A stretch of DNA of 64,000 bases from Bolinopsis microptera (GCF_026151205.1 NC_087075.1:5076858-5140857); one strand, 5' to 3'. Shown: positions 1 to 11,815, counted from the first letter of the stretch. A program made the numbers and translations. The notes: generated by a model not told the origin, from the letters alone.

Positions 1-763
1 ACTCCTTATCAGGACCAGTTCGTTGACCTCAAGGTTGGTTTCATTATTGCAAATTTTCATAACAACGAAAATATTTCGAGAGTTTCCAATCTGTAGTTGT
101 CTTGGAAATATTTCTGAATCGAAATTTTTTACAGAGAAAAGACTCTGCGTTCTACACGCAGAACGGACTTCTGAACATGCTGGATCGGAATAGGAGAATC
201 AAAGAGAAACCAGAGCGTTTTCAGGAAAATCAGGACGAGTTCGATTTAATTGTTACTTGTCAAGAGCGAGTGTTCGATCAGGTCCTTGAAAGTAAGTCAT
301 TCTGATTCAGTACCCTTTATTTTGAGCTCCATAATGTAATCATGTTTAATTTGATCTGAAGATGGTACTAAAGAAGAATGTGTTGGGCGATGGCAATCGA
401 TCAAGAAAATAACCGACTTAAACCTTTACAGATATGAGTGAAAGAGGTGGGAACTCCTGTAAAATGGTCCATGTTATCAACGTTGAAATTAAAGATAATC
501 ACGATGATGCCACTCTTGGAGCTTTCGTTATTCACGAACTTGCAAAAGAGGTTCGTGCTCAAATATTTCAAATAATTGATTTCACGAATCGAAATTTTAG
601 ATTCGTCAATTTTTTGCTTTTTGGTTCACGAATCAATATTTTAAAACTTTATTTCACCTAGATCTGCTCGTCGGAAGATCCAGAAGCTGAGGTGGAGGAA
701 ATCATTGATACAATGGAGAAGAAGAAAAAACAAAGATTCCTTTACTCTCCCTCTTTTTATTGA
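1..763 (+). CDS. SSU72: SSU72 RNA polymerase II CTD phosphatase, upstream tandem copy (5' part outside the window)
   Basis: SSU72 dephosphorylates Ser5/Ser7 of the RNA polymerase II C-terminal domain and works in transcription termination and 3'-end processing in the nucleus. Four exons are visible: 1-33 (tail of exon 3), 135-291, 432-550 and 662-763, with stop TGA at 761-763. The peptide carries the family stretches [17 protein letters not shown] and [16 protein letters not shown] and ends FLYSPSFY. The catalytic CX5R loop is in exons left of the window. Exon lengths (157, 119 and 102) and phases equal those of the complete copy starting at 1529, and the proteins differ at only about ten visible positions, so this is a tandem duplicate. 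The donor after exon 5 (GAG|gttcgt) is weak. Whether this copy is expressed cannot be seen. Confidence 0.95.
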
Positions 764-1528
764 GCCACCATAATCATAATTCAAGGAGGTTGATAACCAA
801 GTTTCGCTAAATTGGGCGAACTTCAGGACTTGCTCTAGCGGTGAAATTATTGTTCGTGTTAGTGTTACTTCTTCTTTACCCTGTACATACCCTGTACATA
901 CACCTAACACCAGAAGTTACCTTTTGTGATTATAGCGAGGTTTAACGCATTGTAAATAATTTCACACTTAACCACGTGAATTAGTTCCACACTGTTAGTG
1001 TTATAACTGAAGGAGTTGACTGAAAGAACAGCTCGTACTCTTAGTCTTATAGATGTTTTCGACAGAATTTTAAATCATGGATGATGACGATATTCAGTCA
1101 TAAACATGAGGGTATTTTATGTATTTTTACTTGCGATTTTATCGATTCAATAACTTGTTCATGTTAAATTAACTAATTCTTAATTAGACATCACACTATA
1201 ACATAACTGTTTCATTAACGTGAAAGTTTATATTATTGGAAAAATTGGTGTCCTGAAAATTGTGACTCACGCAAAAATTAAATCAGGAATCTTTAACCAA
1301 AGTTGTTCTACTGAAAGTTGGATAAGTTTGACACGGATTACTTGTACAAGAACTATGGGAAAAATTTGTGCTTCAACGACCAATAAATGTGTCGAAAATT
1401 ATCCAACAAATTAAAATATGACAACATGATCAGTTGCTCATCGTGAATTTTCTTCCATTGTCGTATATCATATATACCATACCGGATGACCATTTTAACA
1501 TTCGAATTTTGTACAGCTCAGTTATAAT
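764..1528. other. Intergenic space between the two SSU72 copies
   Basis: I see no coding region or recognisable repeat here. An AATAAA at 1382-1387 could serve as a poly(A) signal for the upstream copy. The promoter of the downstream copy should lie here, but no clear core element was found. Confidence 0.5.
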
Positions 1529-4500
1529 ATGGCTCCAATGACGAGTACCAAAAGATCCTTTCCGGACAATGTCTCCCCGAAGACAGTCCTGACGATACCT
1601 AACTCTTCGTCCGACAGTTCAGACAGGAGTTCTAAAAGAGTCTGCAGATTATCTCCTCCAACAAATCGAGGTTAATATTGGTTCAGTGGTACTATCGAGT
1701 ACATGGTGCTGTCGAGTGCATGATACCATCGAGTTCATGGTGCTATTCAGTATTCATGGTACCATCAAATCCATGGTGATTAGTGATACTGCCATTACCC
1801 TCTGATCGACATCGATTAGATGTTATAATCTCCGGTGACGGTTGATATTGTCGCCATGATAGTAGTCAGCAGTGTCGTCCACTTAATTGAATTTGAAATC
1901 CATAGTATTTGCGGCGCCATCAACGTCATAAATGAAGATATCATCAATTATCATTTAATGACGCCAATAAATGATCAGGTTAAATGATAATTATTGTGAT
2001 TCTAATGGCACCAATTTCAGTTTGGCAATAAGGGGTCGTTCACATAATATTATTACGTAATCGTTTTTTGGGAAACTTTTACCCCCCCCCCCCCTCCGAA
2101 ATCAGTTTATAGCTATTGTGTCAAAGTTACACTAGCGTAATCATTCGGAAACCCCCCCCCCCCCTCAGCTGATTATGTAATATGTGAACGACCCCTAACC
2201 TTGTTGCTTGTGGCCATCGAATATCAATAACTTCAATGACGTTTATTATTATTTACCATAGATGCGGAGTTCGTTGATTTTTGGCGTAGAGTTCGTGGAG
2301 TTCGTTCAAAATTTGGAGTTCGTTAGAGTTCGTTGGAGTTCGTTAGTCAATTTTTCAAAAAAAAACATGGAAAATGTTTTTTTAAAAAAGTAATCAGCTC
2401 CTTGTACTGTGAAATGTACAGTGTACACGCGACGCGTGGTAGAAGTTTCGAGTACCAATATATTTAGTTGTTTTACAATCGTATGTTATGTGTTGAATTG
2501 GCTGAATTGTAAATACAATTTCTGTTTAATTTCATTTTACGTAAGTTGTACAAAACGAACTCCTCAAGAGTTCGTAATTTTGGGTTGATGAGTTCGTAGA
2601 GTTCGTTGTCACTGAGGAGTTCGTAGAGTTCGTACGTATCATCTATGTTATTTACCCCACTTCACAAATAATCAGACAAATTCCAGAATGTAGATACCGT
2701 CCTCACTGTCAAATCAATGACCAATTATTCTTTTCAGGGGGTTCAACGCTCGTTTCTAACTTGAAGATAGCTGTGGTGTGTTCCAGTAATCAGAACAGAA
2801 GCATGGAAGCTCACAACTTGTTAAAGTAAGTTTTATGAGCTTTTTTATGAGTGTTACCTCAATTTCTCCTTGATATATTGGTTGTTTCTCAGATCCCCAA
2901 AAGCGATATTTTAAATGAAACCCGAATTTACTCATACTGGTGGACATTAAAAACTGTTCATTAACTGCTTTTTACTTTGTCCCGAAAAAATTATTTTGTT
3001 TATAGAGTTGTTGATTCTTCATTCTGGTAATGGTATACTAAAGAACACCCTATACAGGAAGAGAGGATTTAGAGTACAATCGTTTGGAACTGGAAGTTGT
3101 GTTAAATTGCCGGGTCCCACCGTAGACAAACCAAACATTTACAGTTTTGATACTCCTTATCAGGACCAGTTCGTTGACCTCAAGGTTAGTGTGATGTAGG
3201 CAACAGATAATTTCATTTTGATGTTTTTTAGATCTTGACTTCAAGGATGGTAAATGCGTTTTGGGGAGACTACGCGTAGATACTACGCATACGTATTTCC
3301 CGATGATAAATTACGTATTTCAAATTAAGTTGCAGTAACGCACGAAGATATATATATAAATATTACATTACAGTATATGGAATCGTGGCCTAATTGGTTA
3401 ATACGCTAGCTCCATATCAGCAGATAGCGAGTTCGAGACTTGGATAGGATCATTTTTTCCCATACTTTTGGCAATTATGAATAACTAATGAATAACTAAA
3501 AATACCTCTGTAATATAACTAGCAAGGTGAAATGAAATCGTCTTCCGGCCGAAAAAATTATTATAGCCGTTTTAAAAATTTATTATAGCCGTTTTTTCTT
3601 TCCAGGCTGGATTCCTAGTCACTTTTTAAATTTATGCCACTGGGAAGTCCGTGTTAATCCGGTAACCGGTTTCAAAATTCAAGCCAGAGAGACTTGTGAT
3701 CTTAGTCTGCGAATATTGTAATAGATAAAAATGCACTGGAACTGGGTCTCGGTTGAAAGTCTATTCCTCGAGGGAGGCATAACTGCTTTATACCCTTAGA
3801 AGCTCTGCTTTGCAGCAGACTGACTGATTAGTTGGTTCAGCATAAGAATAGCAAGTTGCTGCAGCGTTTTCATTCGAGCACCGTAAAGTCTCCAAAACGA
3901 CTGTCAGTATTGCTATATACCACTGAGCCAGCGACGCACGCGCAAATATCACTAATCTGTAATCACGTATTTCCATAGAGATACGCGCGTATTTTGAAAA
4001 ATTTTACCATCAAAGAATTTAAGCGCCAAATTTTGCCGTATTTCACGTATTTCTTAGAATTTTTGAATACGGCGTATTTACAGGCGATTTTTTGACGTAT
4101 TTACCATCGATGCTTGACTTAGAGGCCGTTGAGCTGTTATTATTTGGGAAATTTTTCTGAATAAAGATTTTTTACAGAAAAAAGACTCCGCGTTCTACAC
4201 GCAAAATGGACTACTGAACATGCTGGATCGGAATAGGAGAATCAAGGAGAAACCAGAACGTTTCCAGGAAAATCAGGACGAGTTCGATTTAATTGTAACT
4301 TGCCAGGAGCGTGTGTTTGATCAGGTCCTTGAAAGTAAGTCCATCTGTACCGCTTAATATATCTTAATATAACTTAATATAACTTAATATGAATACCTAC
4401 TTCGAATTTTGGGTTTGATAGGATGTTTTAAGGGAGACTGTTATGCCAAAAAACTGACCGAAACTTTTACAGATATGAGTGAAAGAGGTGGGAACTCCTG

Positions 4501-4830
4501 TAAAATGGTCCATGTCATCAACGTTGAAATTAAAGATAATCACGATGATGCCACCCTTGGAGCTTTCGTTATTCACGAACTCGTCAAAGAGGTATGTCTC
4601 AAAATAAAAAAGATATCTTTTGAAACTAATCCAGTGCGTCTTGAATTCGTCAATTTTTGGATTTTGCAACCCGATTATTTATATTTGTGGTTCATGAATC
4701 AATATTTACAAACTTTATTTCGCCTTAGATCTGCTCGTCGGATGATCCAGAATCGGATCTGGAGGAAATTATCGACACAATGGAGAAGAAAAAGAAAAAG
4801 AGATTTCTTTACTCACCCGCCTTTTATTGA
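1529..4830 (+). CDS. SSU72: SSU72 RNA polymerase II CTD phosphatase, complete downstream copy
   Basis: Six coding exons: 1529-1670, 2738-2825, 3058-3184, 4178-4334, 4473-4591 and 4729-4830. They total 735 nt (244 aa plus stop), all with GT-AG borders and matching phases. The phosphatase active site [10 protein letters not shown] (CX5R) is in exon 2. It is followed by [20 protein letters not shown], then [17 protein letters not shown], then [16 protein letters not shown], in the family order. The human protein is 194 aa. Exon 1 adds about 55 Ser/Lys/Pro-rich residues before the usual N-terminus; this extension rests on one ATG (AATATGG context) and a clean splice into exon 2, and may be a lineage-specific tail or a mis-assigned start. 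Intron 1 holds two MITEs, and intron 3 an 871-bp hAT-like element. A tandem paralogue ends at 763. Confidence 0.95.
2032..2195. mobile_element. MITE with GGGGTCGTTCACATA inverted ends
   Basis: The ends are inverted copies of GGGGTCGTTCACATA, with a further TTACGTAATC/GATTATGTAA inverted match inside. Flanking TAA trinucleotides (2029-2031 and 2196-2198) form a 3-bp target duplication, as in PIF/Harbinger-type MITEs. Two C-tracts of about 13 bases lie inside. It sits in SSU72 intron 1. A related half-copy is at 28855-28954. Confidence 0.7.
2257..2647. mobile_element. hAT-like MITE rich in GAGTTCGT repeats
   Basis: The 391-bp element begins CATAGATG and ends CATCTATG, and is flanked by perfect 8-bp duplications TTATTTAC (2249-2256 and 2648-2655). 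Both subterminal zones are packed with GAGTTCGT motifs, in direct orientation at both ends and inverted around 2556. An 8-bp duplication with CA...TG ends fits the hAT superfamily. No coding capacity. Inside SSU72 intron 1. Confidence 0.75.
3242..4112. mobile_element. Non-autonomous hAT-like element (871 bp)
   Basis: The ends CAAGGATGGTAAATGCG and (reverse complement of the right end) CATCGATGGTAAATACG form imperfect inverted repeats, with identical 8-bp duplications CTTGACTT at 3234-3241 and 4113-4120. ACGTATTT motifs recur near both ends in both orientations, like hAT subterminal repeats. There is no transposase. It sits in SSU72 intron 3 and carries a tRNA-like stretch. Confidence 0.75.
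3378..3450 (+). repeat. tRNA-like stretch (SINE head or tRNA pseudogene)
   Basis: TGGCCTAATTGG resembles a pol III A box, and about 30 bases later AGTTCGAGACT resembles a B box (GGTTCGANNCC). Acceptor-stem pairing is poor, so a functional tRNA is unlikely. It lies inside the hAT-like element. Confidence 0.35.
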
Positions 4831-5495
4831 GGGATAATGAAATTAAACCAAGGTTGTCGTGATCGTACCTAAGTTTAATGGAATGCATTTGTAATATTTT
4901 CCTAAGAAAGTGAATTATTACTTTACACTATTAGTATTAATTACCTGAAGGATTCTGTTGTGAACTGGTGCAGAACAGATTCGGTGAACATTACAGAGTT
5001 GTCATCCACCCAAAGCTGCTGAAAATCAACTTAATTTAATTAATTATGAAGTATTCTGGCTCGTTTTCTGCATCTTGTGAGTTTTACAGAATCACGGATG
5101 GTTATATTATTATGTATACGGTCGATTGAACATTTGGTTAAACAGTTGATTTTGAAGTAATTTCTAAGTAATTATTACCATGATACTGATAAATAATAGA
5201 GCTTTTCAATGGACTGATAATGGCACTCTTAGTCTTACTTTTACGCTGCATACATAACACAGATAAATTAGGGTATTTTATTAACTAATACCAGTGATTT
5301 TATTAACTAATACCAGTGATTTTATGGATTTGATAGTTTGTTAAATCATCTAATTTTCACAATTACACTTCACATGATTGTTTCATTAAGTTAATCGTTA
5401 AATCGGGGAAAACGCTTTCCTGAAAAATGTTATTCATTTTATTGATAACAATTGAAATTTGACCTTAAAGTAAAGTTGTTGTACTTAACTGTATG
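4831..5495. other. SSU72 3' flank, no further feature seen
   Basis: AT-rich sequence without a convincing ORF or repeat, apart from a short doubled phrase (taccagtgattttatt) near 5290-5320. No canonical AATAAA was found close to the SSU72 stop. Confidence 0.4.
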
Positions 5496-6143
5496 GCTTA
5501 GCTTATATGTTCGTTAATGTTGCTAACGCCTGGAAATTTTGGCACTGATTATGAGCGTGACCGAAAAGGCGATTTTCCTAGTGTAAAGTTTTGGGAGCGA
5601 AGCCTCCGGAAAATTGTTGAAAAAATTTAACATAGTTAATCAAGAAATGTGAGGAATCTAGGAGAGTAGGGGAAGGCGAAGGACAGGAAGGATAATTTCG
5701 CAAAATTAAGAGGGGAAATTGAATCAAATTACTGATTACCGAGCGTCCAGCGTTATTTCTTGCAAACAGGAAATGCGTAGCACAATCTGAAATATTTGTT
5801 AACAATTTTCGGCGAAATGTCAGGCTGAGCATCGCCCAGTATTGATATCTACTATAAGCCTAACATGTTACCTGGCGGCACACTATCTAGGCTTACATGA
5901 TTCAGCATGCAGAATCAGTACTTCCAAGCACCAAGGGTTTTTTCAAGATTTTACGTAATATAAACCAGATTTCGGTCATTCTGGAAAGTTTTAATGTTAA
6001 ATTGGAGACTGCAAATTGCAGATGCTGATGATGATATTGATAGTCATAAATTACTCTACACTATAATAATCTTTTATAATAGTAATACGGATTTTATGTG
6101 ACTCTGACCCCAACCCTAACAGTAACACTAACCCCAACCCAAT
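5496..6143 (+). repeat. Direct repeat, copy 1 (about 650 bp)
   Basis: Starts GCTTAGCTTATATG and ends CCCAACCCAATT. It is nearly identical to 9269-9895, apart from small indels. The two copies bracket the pogo-like transposon. It contains a run of CCCTAAC/CCCCAAC motifs near its end. No coding sequence recognised. Confidence 0.8.
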
Positions 6144-7458
6144 TTTTGGATTGTGCAACCCGATTATTTACCTTATCGGACCTTATTTGGACGGACATTA
6201 CTTGAACGCTGGAGGCCCTAGCGTTCATTTTAATGTCCGTTCAAATAAAGTCCGTTCAATTAATGTCCGTCCAAGTTAAAGTCCGTTGAAATTTTTTCAA
6301 AAATTTGTCCATTTTGAACTTTTTGTCCAGAATATGACAACTATGAGAACTTTATTGTGCCGTAAGTTAACGAAGGAAATGTTCTCCTTGGTCCATGCTG
6401 GAGGCACAGAAAACTCTATTAGTATATGATGTTTTCAAGGGTCACTTGGCGGAAAAAGTCAATAATAATATATGATAAGTGACGTTCAGGAAAATTTGAT
6501 GGACGAAGAAAATTGAAAATTGAAAATAAGACACAAGTCCAGAAATGAGCTGGCGGTGGGATCGAATGATAAATTAGCTTAGCCGACTGAATGATTCAAT
6601 GAAACAAGAAATATTTTAAGACTGTATAATTGGTGTGGAACAGCCCTTAAACATTCTGCAATTTATGGAGGATTTCTGGAATTTCTGGAAATGATCTTAC
6701 TTTACCTCACGTTTGCACCCCGACACTAAGTGGACCGACAATGGTATGGGGGTCACGACATGATGGTATGAGGGTCACGACAATGGTATGGGGGTCACGA
6801 CTTCATACAAATCTTAATCAGGTAACCGGAAGTTAACCCAGTAGAGGAATCTATGAATCTTTTCTAGCCGTTAAGTAAACATCTACGGTAAGGTAATGCT
6901 TCCCTTGACGATAACCCAGCCTGTGGACATACTATGTTTCTAAGATAAACATATATCTCTGCGGCTATTTTTATCCTCAGGATGCCAGATAATATGAGAA
7001 AAAAAAACACTTCAGTTTATATTGGTCGTTCGCTTTTCTTATTCTGATTCATTCACGGCCGATTTCATTCTCGGCAACATTTCGCGTTTAGTACAGAAAC
7101 GGTAATTTAATTTGATATCATTTCCTTTTATTTGGAAAAAGGAAACTTTTGTTACGTTCCATGCACTTTATATTATTACCCAATTTTGGGTTTTGGTTGA
7201 AAACTATTTCCAATGGAATTGAACATGAAATAATTTAAGTTTAACTACATGTATATTGTATAGTGTCAGTGACAAATAAAAGTGTCAATGCAATGCAAAC
7301 ATTTATATCAATATGTGCCATTAATTTACGAGAGGGCCACCAAAATGTTTGTCGAAATAATTTTTGGGAACTAAGAGTAAAATAAGAAACTTTCTAATAG
7401 TAATTGTGGTACGAGAGAGCATATTATTATAAACAAATTAATTCTATCAAAATTCTTG

Positions 7459-7538
7459 TTACTGGGCGGCGCTCGGCCTATCAATTGTTATTCCAATATA
7501 TATTCAACCTGTTTATGAACAGAGAGGTCCCCAGGTAA
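7459..7538 (+). mobile_element. Short MITE of the TTACTGGGC...CAGGTAA family
   Basis: An 80-bp element starting TTACTGGGCGGCGCTCGGCC and ending GGTCCCCAGGTAA. It is flanked by 8-bp near-identical duplications AATTCTTG / AATTCGTG. Related copies are at 13981-14436 and 38363-38437, and a partial one at 37431. Confidence 0.65.
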
Positions 7539-8652
7539 AATTCGTGGGGAGATATAATTAAATTTCTCAATCGTTATGTGGTAGTTGGTATGGTACCCTG
7601 ATAATGACTTGTAATTTATACTTATACTTAAACCCATGTCTATACTGGAGCTACGCGTTTCCAAGAAAGCTTGATTACTTGATTCAATCATTATTCAATT
7701 CCCCGTAAAACAAAAATAATTCCTCCTTTCCCACCTCTAGATACCTCGCAATGTTCACATGTAATAGCAGATAATTCAGGGGTGTAGGAATGATTTTCTG
7801 TGCGCCACAGTCAGAATTTCAAAGGTTTTATAAATTTCAATACTATAGTAGTAGTATCGTGCAGTTAAAGTTTGCCGAAGGCAAACATTTTTGAACATTT
7901 TGCTCGTGCAAAACGCCTGGAAGCAATTTGGCAATACTAATAGTAGGCGGTGCACGATAAAAATAAACTTGCTCGGATTTTCAAAATTTTTGTACCATCA
8001 TTTTCTAATTCTAGAGACTGTGAGAATTTTCACAGTAGCAAATTTATCATACCTTTTTGGAATGATCAGTGAGTTTCGCCTAGGTGCCATTTTTGATGGT
8101 GCGCGGCTTTTGGAGCAAAATTAGGTGTAAAAGTCGCGTAATTTAACGAAATTCGTTGATTTTTGTCGTATTATTCTGAAATATCTTCAGTTCCTGAACA
8201 TAAATCATGCTGAAAATTTGTCAGAACCTTCCAATCATACTTAACTACCGAACCTAATTTAGTTGGGAGAGATTGGCCTTGATTAAGAGGTCTAAAAAAG
8301 ACAAAATAGGTATAAATTCGTTGATAACTCAAATTCTGAGCATCGAAATTGCTCAAACTAAATTAGGTTCAGTAGAACATAAGTGTTTACGTAAGCTGAC
8401 CAAATTTCAAGAAAATTGTTATATGGGAAGTATAATAACTTTTCGATTGTTTCCAAAATAATGTGCTGGCCGAAATAAGAGCAAAAAAACCATTCAATGG
8501 TCAGCGCGCGCGTCTTATTGTCGATGGCGCACTGCCTACTAATAGAGACATTTTTGAACTATGCTTACACTGTACACCATTAAAATATTCTCTACAAATA
8601 ATATAACACTAGTTCTACTAGTATATGATGTTTTCAAGGGTCACTTGGCGGA

Positions 8653-8913
8653 AAAGTCACCGAAATTATGGCACTCAACAACATAGTTCATGAGTTAGTC
8701 CCCGCCAACATGACAAACTTGTTCCAGCCTCTAGATATTACGGTAAATCGTGTTGCCAAGGACATTGTCCGACGTTGTTATAGTTCATATAACTCAGGGG
8801 AGGTAATGAAACAGTGCTAGGAAAGCCCCACGTGATGTTAAGGTAAACCTAAAGTTGTCTAAGATAAAACCACTTCACGCCGAATGGCTTGTAAAAGTTA
8901 ACACTGAAATGCA
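8653..8913 (+). pseudogene. pogo/Tigger-type transposase fragment (DDE_1)
   Basis: Translation gives VPANMTNLFQPLDITVN, the hallmark C-terminal part of DDE_1 transposases (consensus VPANxTxxLQPLDxxVN). Further on, past a stop, KPLHAEWLVKV matches the downstream PLHAKWL motif. Immediately upstream, VYDVFKGHLAEK matches the preceding conserved block but is one base out of frame. Stops and the frameshift show it is dead. The N-terminal DNA-binding part was not found. Confidence 0.7.
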
Positions 8914-9268
8914 GGACCGGGGGGCGGGGTAGTTTGATAAAAAAGGTTTCCATAAAGCTAGAAACCACATATGCTTTAAGCATGGACTATTCTATGCACG
9001 AAAACCCATTTGATGAAGATGATATGTGATATTAGACACTGATCATGTACACATATTTTAACATTTTTAATGCTTAACGACTGCTTTTCTTATTTACTGT
9101 ATTAAAAATGGATTTAAAATCATTTGCTGAAATCAAAAAACGTCAAAAAATTGAAAAAAATTCGGATTTTTGATGGTTTTGAATGCCTTCGAGCGTTCAT
9201 ATTAATGTCCGTTCATAATTATGTCCGTTCATGTAATGTCCGTCCAAATTAGGTCCGATAAGGTATAA

Positions 9269-9895
9269 GCTTAGCTTATATGTTCGTTAATGTTGCTAAC
9301 GCCTGGAAATATTGGCACTGATTATGAGCGTGACCGAAAAGGCGATTTTCCTAGTGTAAAGTTTTGCCTTTGGGAGCGAAGCCCCCGGAAAATTGTTGAG
9401 AAAATTGAACATAATTAATCAAGAAATGTGAGGAATCTATGAGAGTAGGGGAATGCGAAGGACAGGAAGGATAATTTCGCAAAATTAAGAGGGGAAATTG
9501 AATCAAATTACCGAGCGTCCAGCGTTGTTTCTTGCAAACAGGAAATTCGTAGCACAATCTGAAATATTTGTTAATAATTTTCGGCGGAATGTCAGGCTGA
9601 GCATCGCCCAGATTGATATCTACTATAAGCCTAACATGTTACCTGGCGGCACACTATCTAGGCTTACATGATTCAGCATGCAGAATCAGAACTTCCAAGG
9701 GATTGTTCAAGATCTTACGTAATATAAACCAGATTTCGGTCATTCTGGAAAGTTTTAATGTTAAATCGGAGACTGCAGATTGCAGATGCTGATATTGATA
9801 GTCATAAATTACTCTACACTATAATAATCTTTTATAATAGTAATACGGATTCTATGTGACTCTGACCCCAACCCTAACAGTAACCCCAACCCAAT
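9269..9895 (+). repeat. Direct repeat, copy 2
   Basis: Second copy of the repeat at 5496-6143, same orientation. It differs by short indels, for example an added GCCTT near 9365 and a shortened CCCTAAC tract. It abuts the right end of the pogo-like element. Confidence 0.8.
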
Positions 9896-10345
9896 TCCTG
9901 TATCAGGCATTTTCTAAATAAAACCATAGCCATTATAATTTGGACATACTTCCTTATAATTATATGGCCATGAAACGTAGTCAAAACAGTTTATCGCCGA
10001 TAACTCGTCAAGTCGTCAGGGATCGAACTGAGGGAAGCATATTAGCCCTGTTATAATTATACTTGTTTGTTTGTTTGTTTGTTTATACTTGGATCATGTG
10101 AGATTTAGAGGTTTATTTAAATTTGTATACCTATGGAACTGTAGAACTGTATGAACTGTAGAAATCCAGAGAAGATCCTGGGGACGGGAACGAGCATGTT
10201 ACTGTTAGTGTTAACAAGAGTCAAAAATACCGGCAGGGCACTCAATTGAATTCCGTAAGTGTTCTGGGCGTGAAACATTGTCTTCAGGAGAAGAAATCTG
10301 TCGCTCCAAGTTATTCACAGGAAACGGATCACTGAATCACTTTAA
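9896..10345. other. No gene seen; short (TTTG)n run
   Basis: AT-rich DNA with about five TTTG/TTGT repeats at 10065-10085. The first degenerate units of the next minisatellite appear from about 10260. Confidence 0.4.
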
Positions 10346-10363
10346 ATGCTCAACTGTTTCGAG

Positions 10364-11815
10364 GAGAATTGGTATTTGGTGCACTACTGTTCTCAGGAGA
10401 AGGAAACCGTTGGTCTAATGTTTCGAGGAGAATTGGTACACTACTGCTTCTCAGGAGAAGAAAACCGGTGGTTTACTGTTTTGAAGAGAACTGGTAGTAC
10501 ACTACTGTTCTCAGGAGAAGGAAACCGGTGGTCTACTGTTTTGAAGAGAACTGGTAGTACACTACTGTTCTCAGTAGAAGGAAACCGGTGGTCTACTGTT
10601 TTGAAGAGAACTGGTAGTACACTACTGTTCTTAGGAGAAGGAAACCGGTGGTCTACTGTTTTGAAGAGAACTGGTAGTACACTACTGTTTTCGGGAGAAG
10701 GAAACCGGTGGTCTACTGTTTTGAAGAGAACTGATAGTACACTACTGTTCTTAGGAGAAGGAAACCGGTGGTCTACTGTTTTGAAGAGAACTGGTAGTAC
10801 ACTACTGTTTCCGGGAGAAGGAAACCGGTGGTATACTGTTTTGAAGAGAACTGATAGTACACTACTGTTCTTAGGAGAAGGAAACCGGTGGTCTACTGTT
10901 TTGAAGAGAACTGGTAGTACACTACTGTTTTCGGGAGAAGGAAACCGGTGGTCTACTGTTTTGAAGAGAACTGGTAGTACACTACTGTTCTCAGGAGAAG
11001 GAAACCGGTGGTCTACTGTTTTGAAGAGAACTGGTAGTACACTACTGTTCTCAGTAGAAGGAAACCGGTGGTCTACTGTTTTGAAGAGAACTGGTAGTAC
11101 ACTACTGTTTTCGGGAGAAGGAAACCGGTGGTCTACTGTTTTGAAGAGAACTGGTAGTACACTACTGTTTTCGGGAGAAGGAAACCGGTGGTCTACTGTT
11201 TTGAAGAGAACTGGTAGTACACTACTGTTCTTAGGAGAAGGAAACCGGTGGTCTACTGTTTTGAAGAGAACTGGTAGTACACTACTGTTTTCGGGAGAAG
11301 GAAACCGGTGGTCTACTGTTTTGAAGAGAACTGGTAGTACACTACTGTTCTCAGGAGAAGGATACCGGTGGTCTACTGTTTTGAAGAGAACTGGTAGTAC
11401 ACTACTGTTTTCGGGAGAAGGAAACCGGTGGTCTACTGTTTTGAAGAGAACTTGTAGTACACTACTGTTCTCAGGAGAAGGAAACCGGTGGTCTACTGTT
11501 TTGAAGAGAACTGGTAGTACACTACTGTTTTCGGGAGAAGGAAACCGGTGGTCTACTGTTTTGAAGAGAATTGGTAGTACACTACTGTTCTTAGGAGAAG
11601 AAAACCGGTGGTCTACTGTTTTGAAGAGAACTAGCCACTAGTTCTCTTCAAAACTAGTTACTAGTGCGTTACCGTTCTCATGAGAAGGAAACCGTCGGTC
11701 TACTGTTTTGAAGAGAACTGGTACACTACTGTTCTTAGGAGAAGAAAACCGTTGGTCTACTGTTTTAAAGAAAACTGGTACACTACTGTTCTTAGGAGAA
11801 GAAAACCGTTGGTTA
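10364..11815 (+). repeat. 60-bp minisatellite, about 20 perfect-length copies plus degenerate ends
   Basis: From about 10485 to 11630 the sequence repeats with an exact 60-bp period (actactgttctcaggagaa...). Copies differ at a few bases such as TTCTCAGG, TTTTCGGG and TTCTTAGG. Shorter variant units flank it (10364-10480 and 11660-11815). Because 60 is a multiple of three, a 431-codon open frame runs through it, but the frame is a consequence of the array and resembles no protein. A short inversion of the unit (agttctcttcaaaac) sits at 11639-11653, where GAACTAG/CTAGTTC makes a palindrome. Confidence 0.9.

Larger units (their letters stand above)
6171..9263 (+). mobile_element. pogo-like DNA transposon (3.1 kb), decayed and with an internal insertion
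   Basis: The left end CCTTATCGGACCTTATTTGG and the right end (CCAAATTAGGTCCGATAAGG) are inverted repeats with TA on both outer sides (6169-6170 and 9264-9265), the Tc1/mariner/pogo target signature. GTCCGTTCA motifs repeat near both ends. A transposase remnant of the DDE_1 type is at 8653-8913. A phrase of about 37 bp (tagtatatgatgttttcaag...) occurs at 6418-6456 and again at 8619-8656. The sequence between is foreign to a pogo element and is related, in inverse orientation, to 12.1-12.9 kb. The coding region appears split by that insertion. Confidence 0.7.

Noticed and set aside
3371-3450. Functional tRNA gene
   Set aside because: The A and B boxes are only approximate and the stems do not pair well. 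It lies inside a transposon.
4409-4837. 142-aa ORF as a separate gene
   Set aside because: It is SSU72 exon 5 read through intron 5 and into exon 6 in a wrong frame; the spliced model matches the family.
10346-11641. 431-aa repetitive ORF as a protein gene
   Set aside because: The frame stays open only because the unit is 60 bp. The opposite strand is also largely open, the composition is unlike known proteins, and no promoter or splice context is seen.
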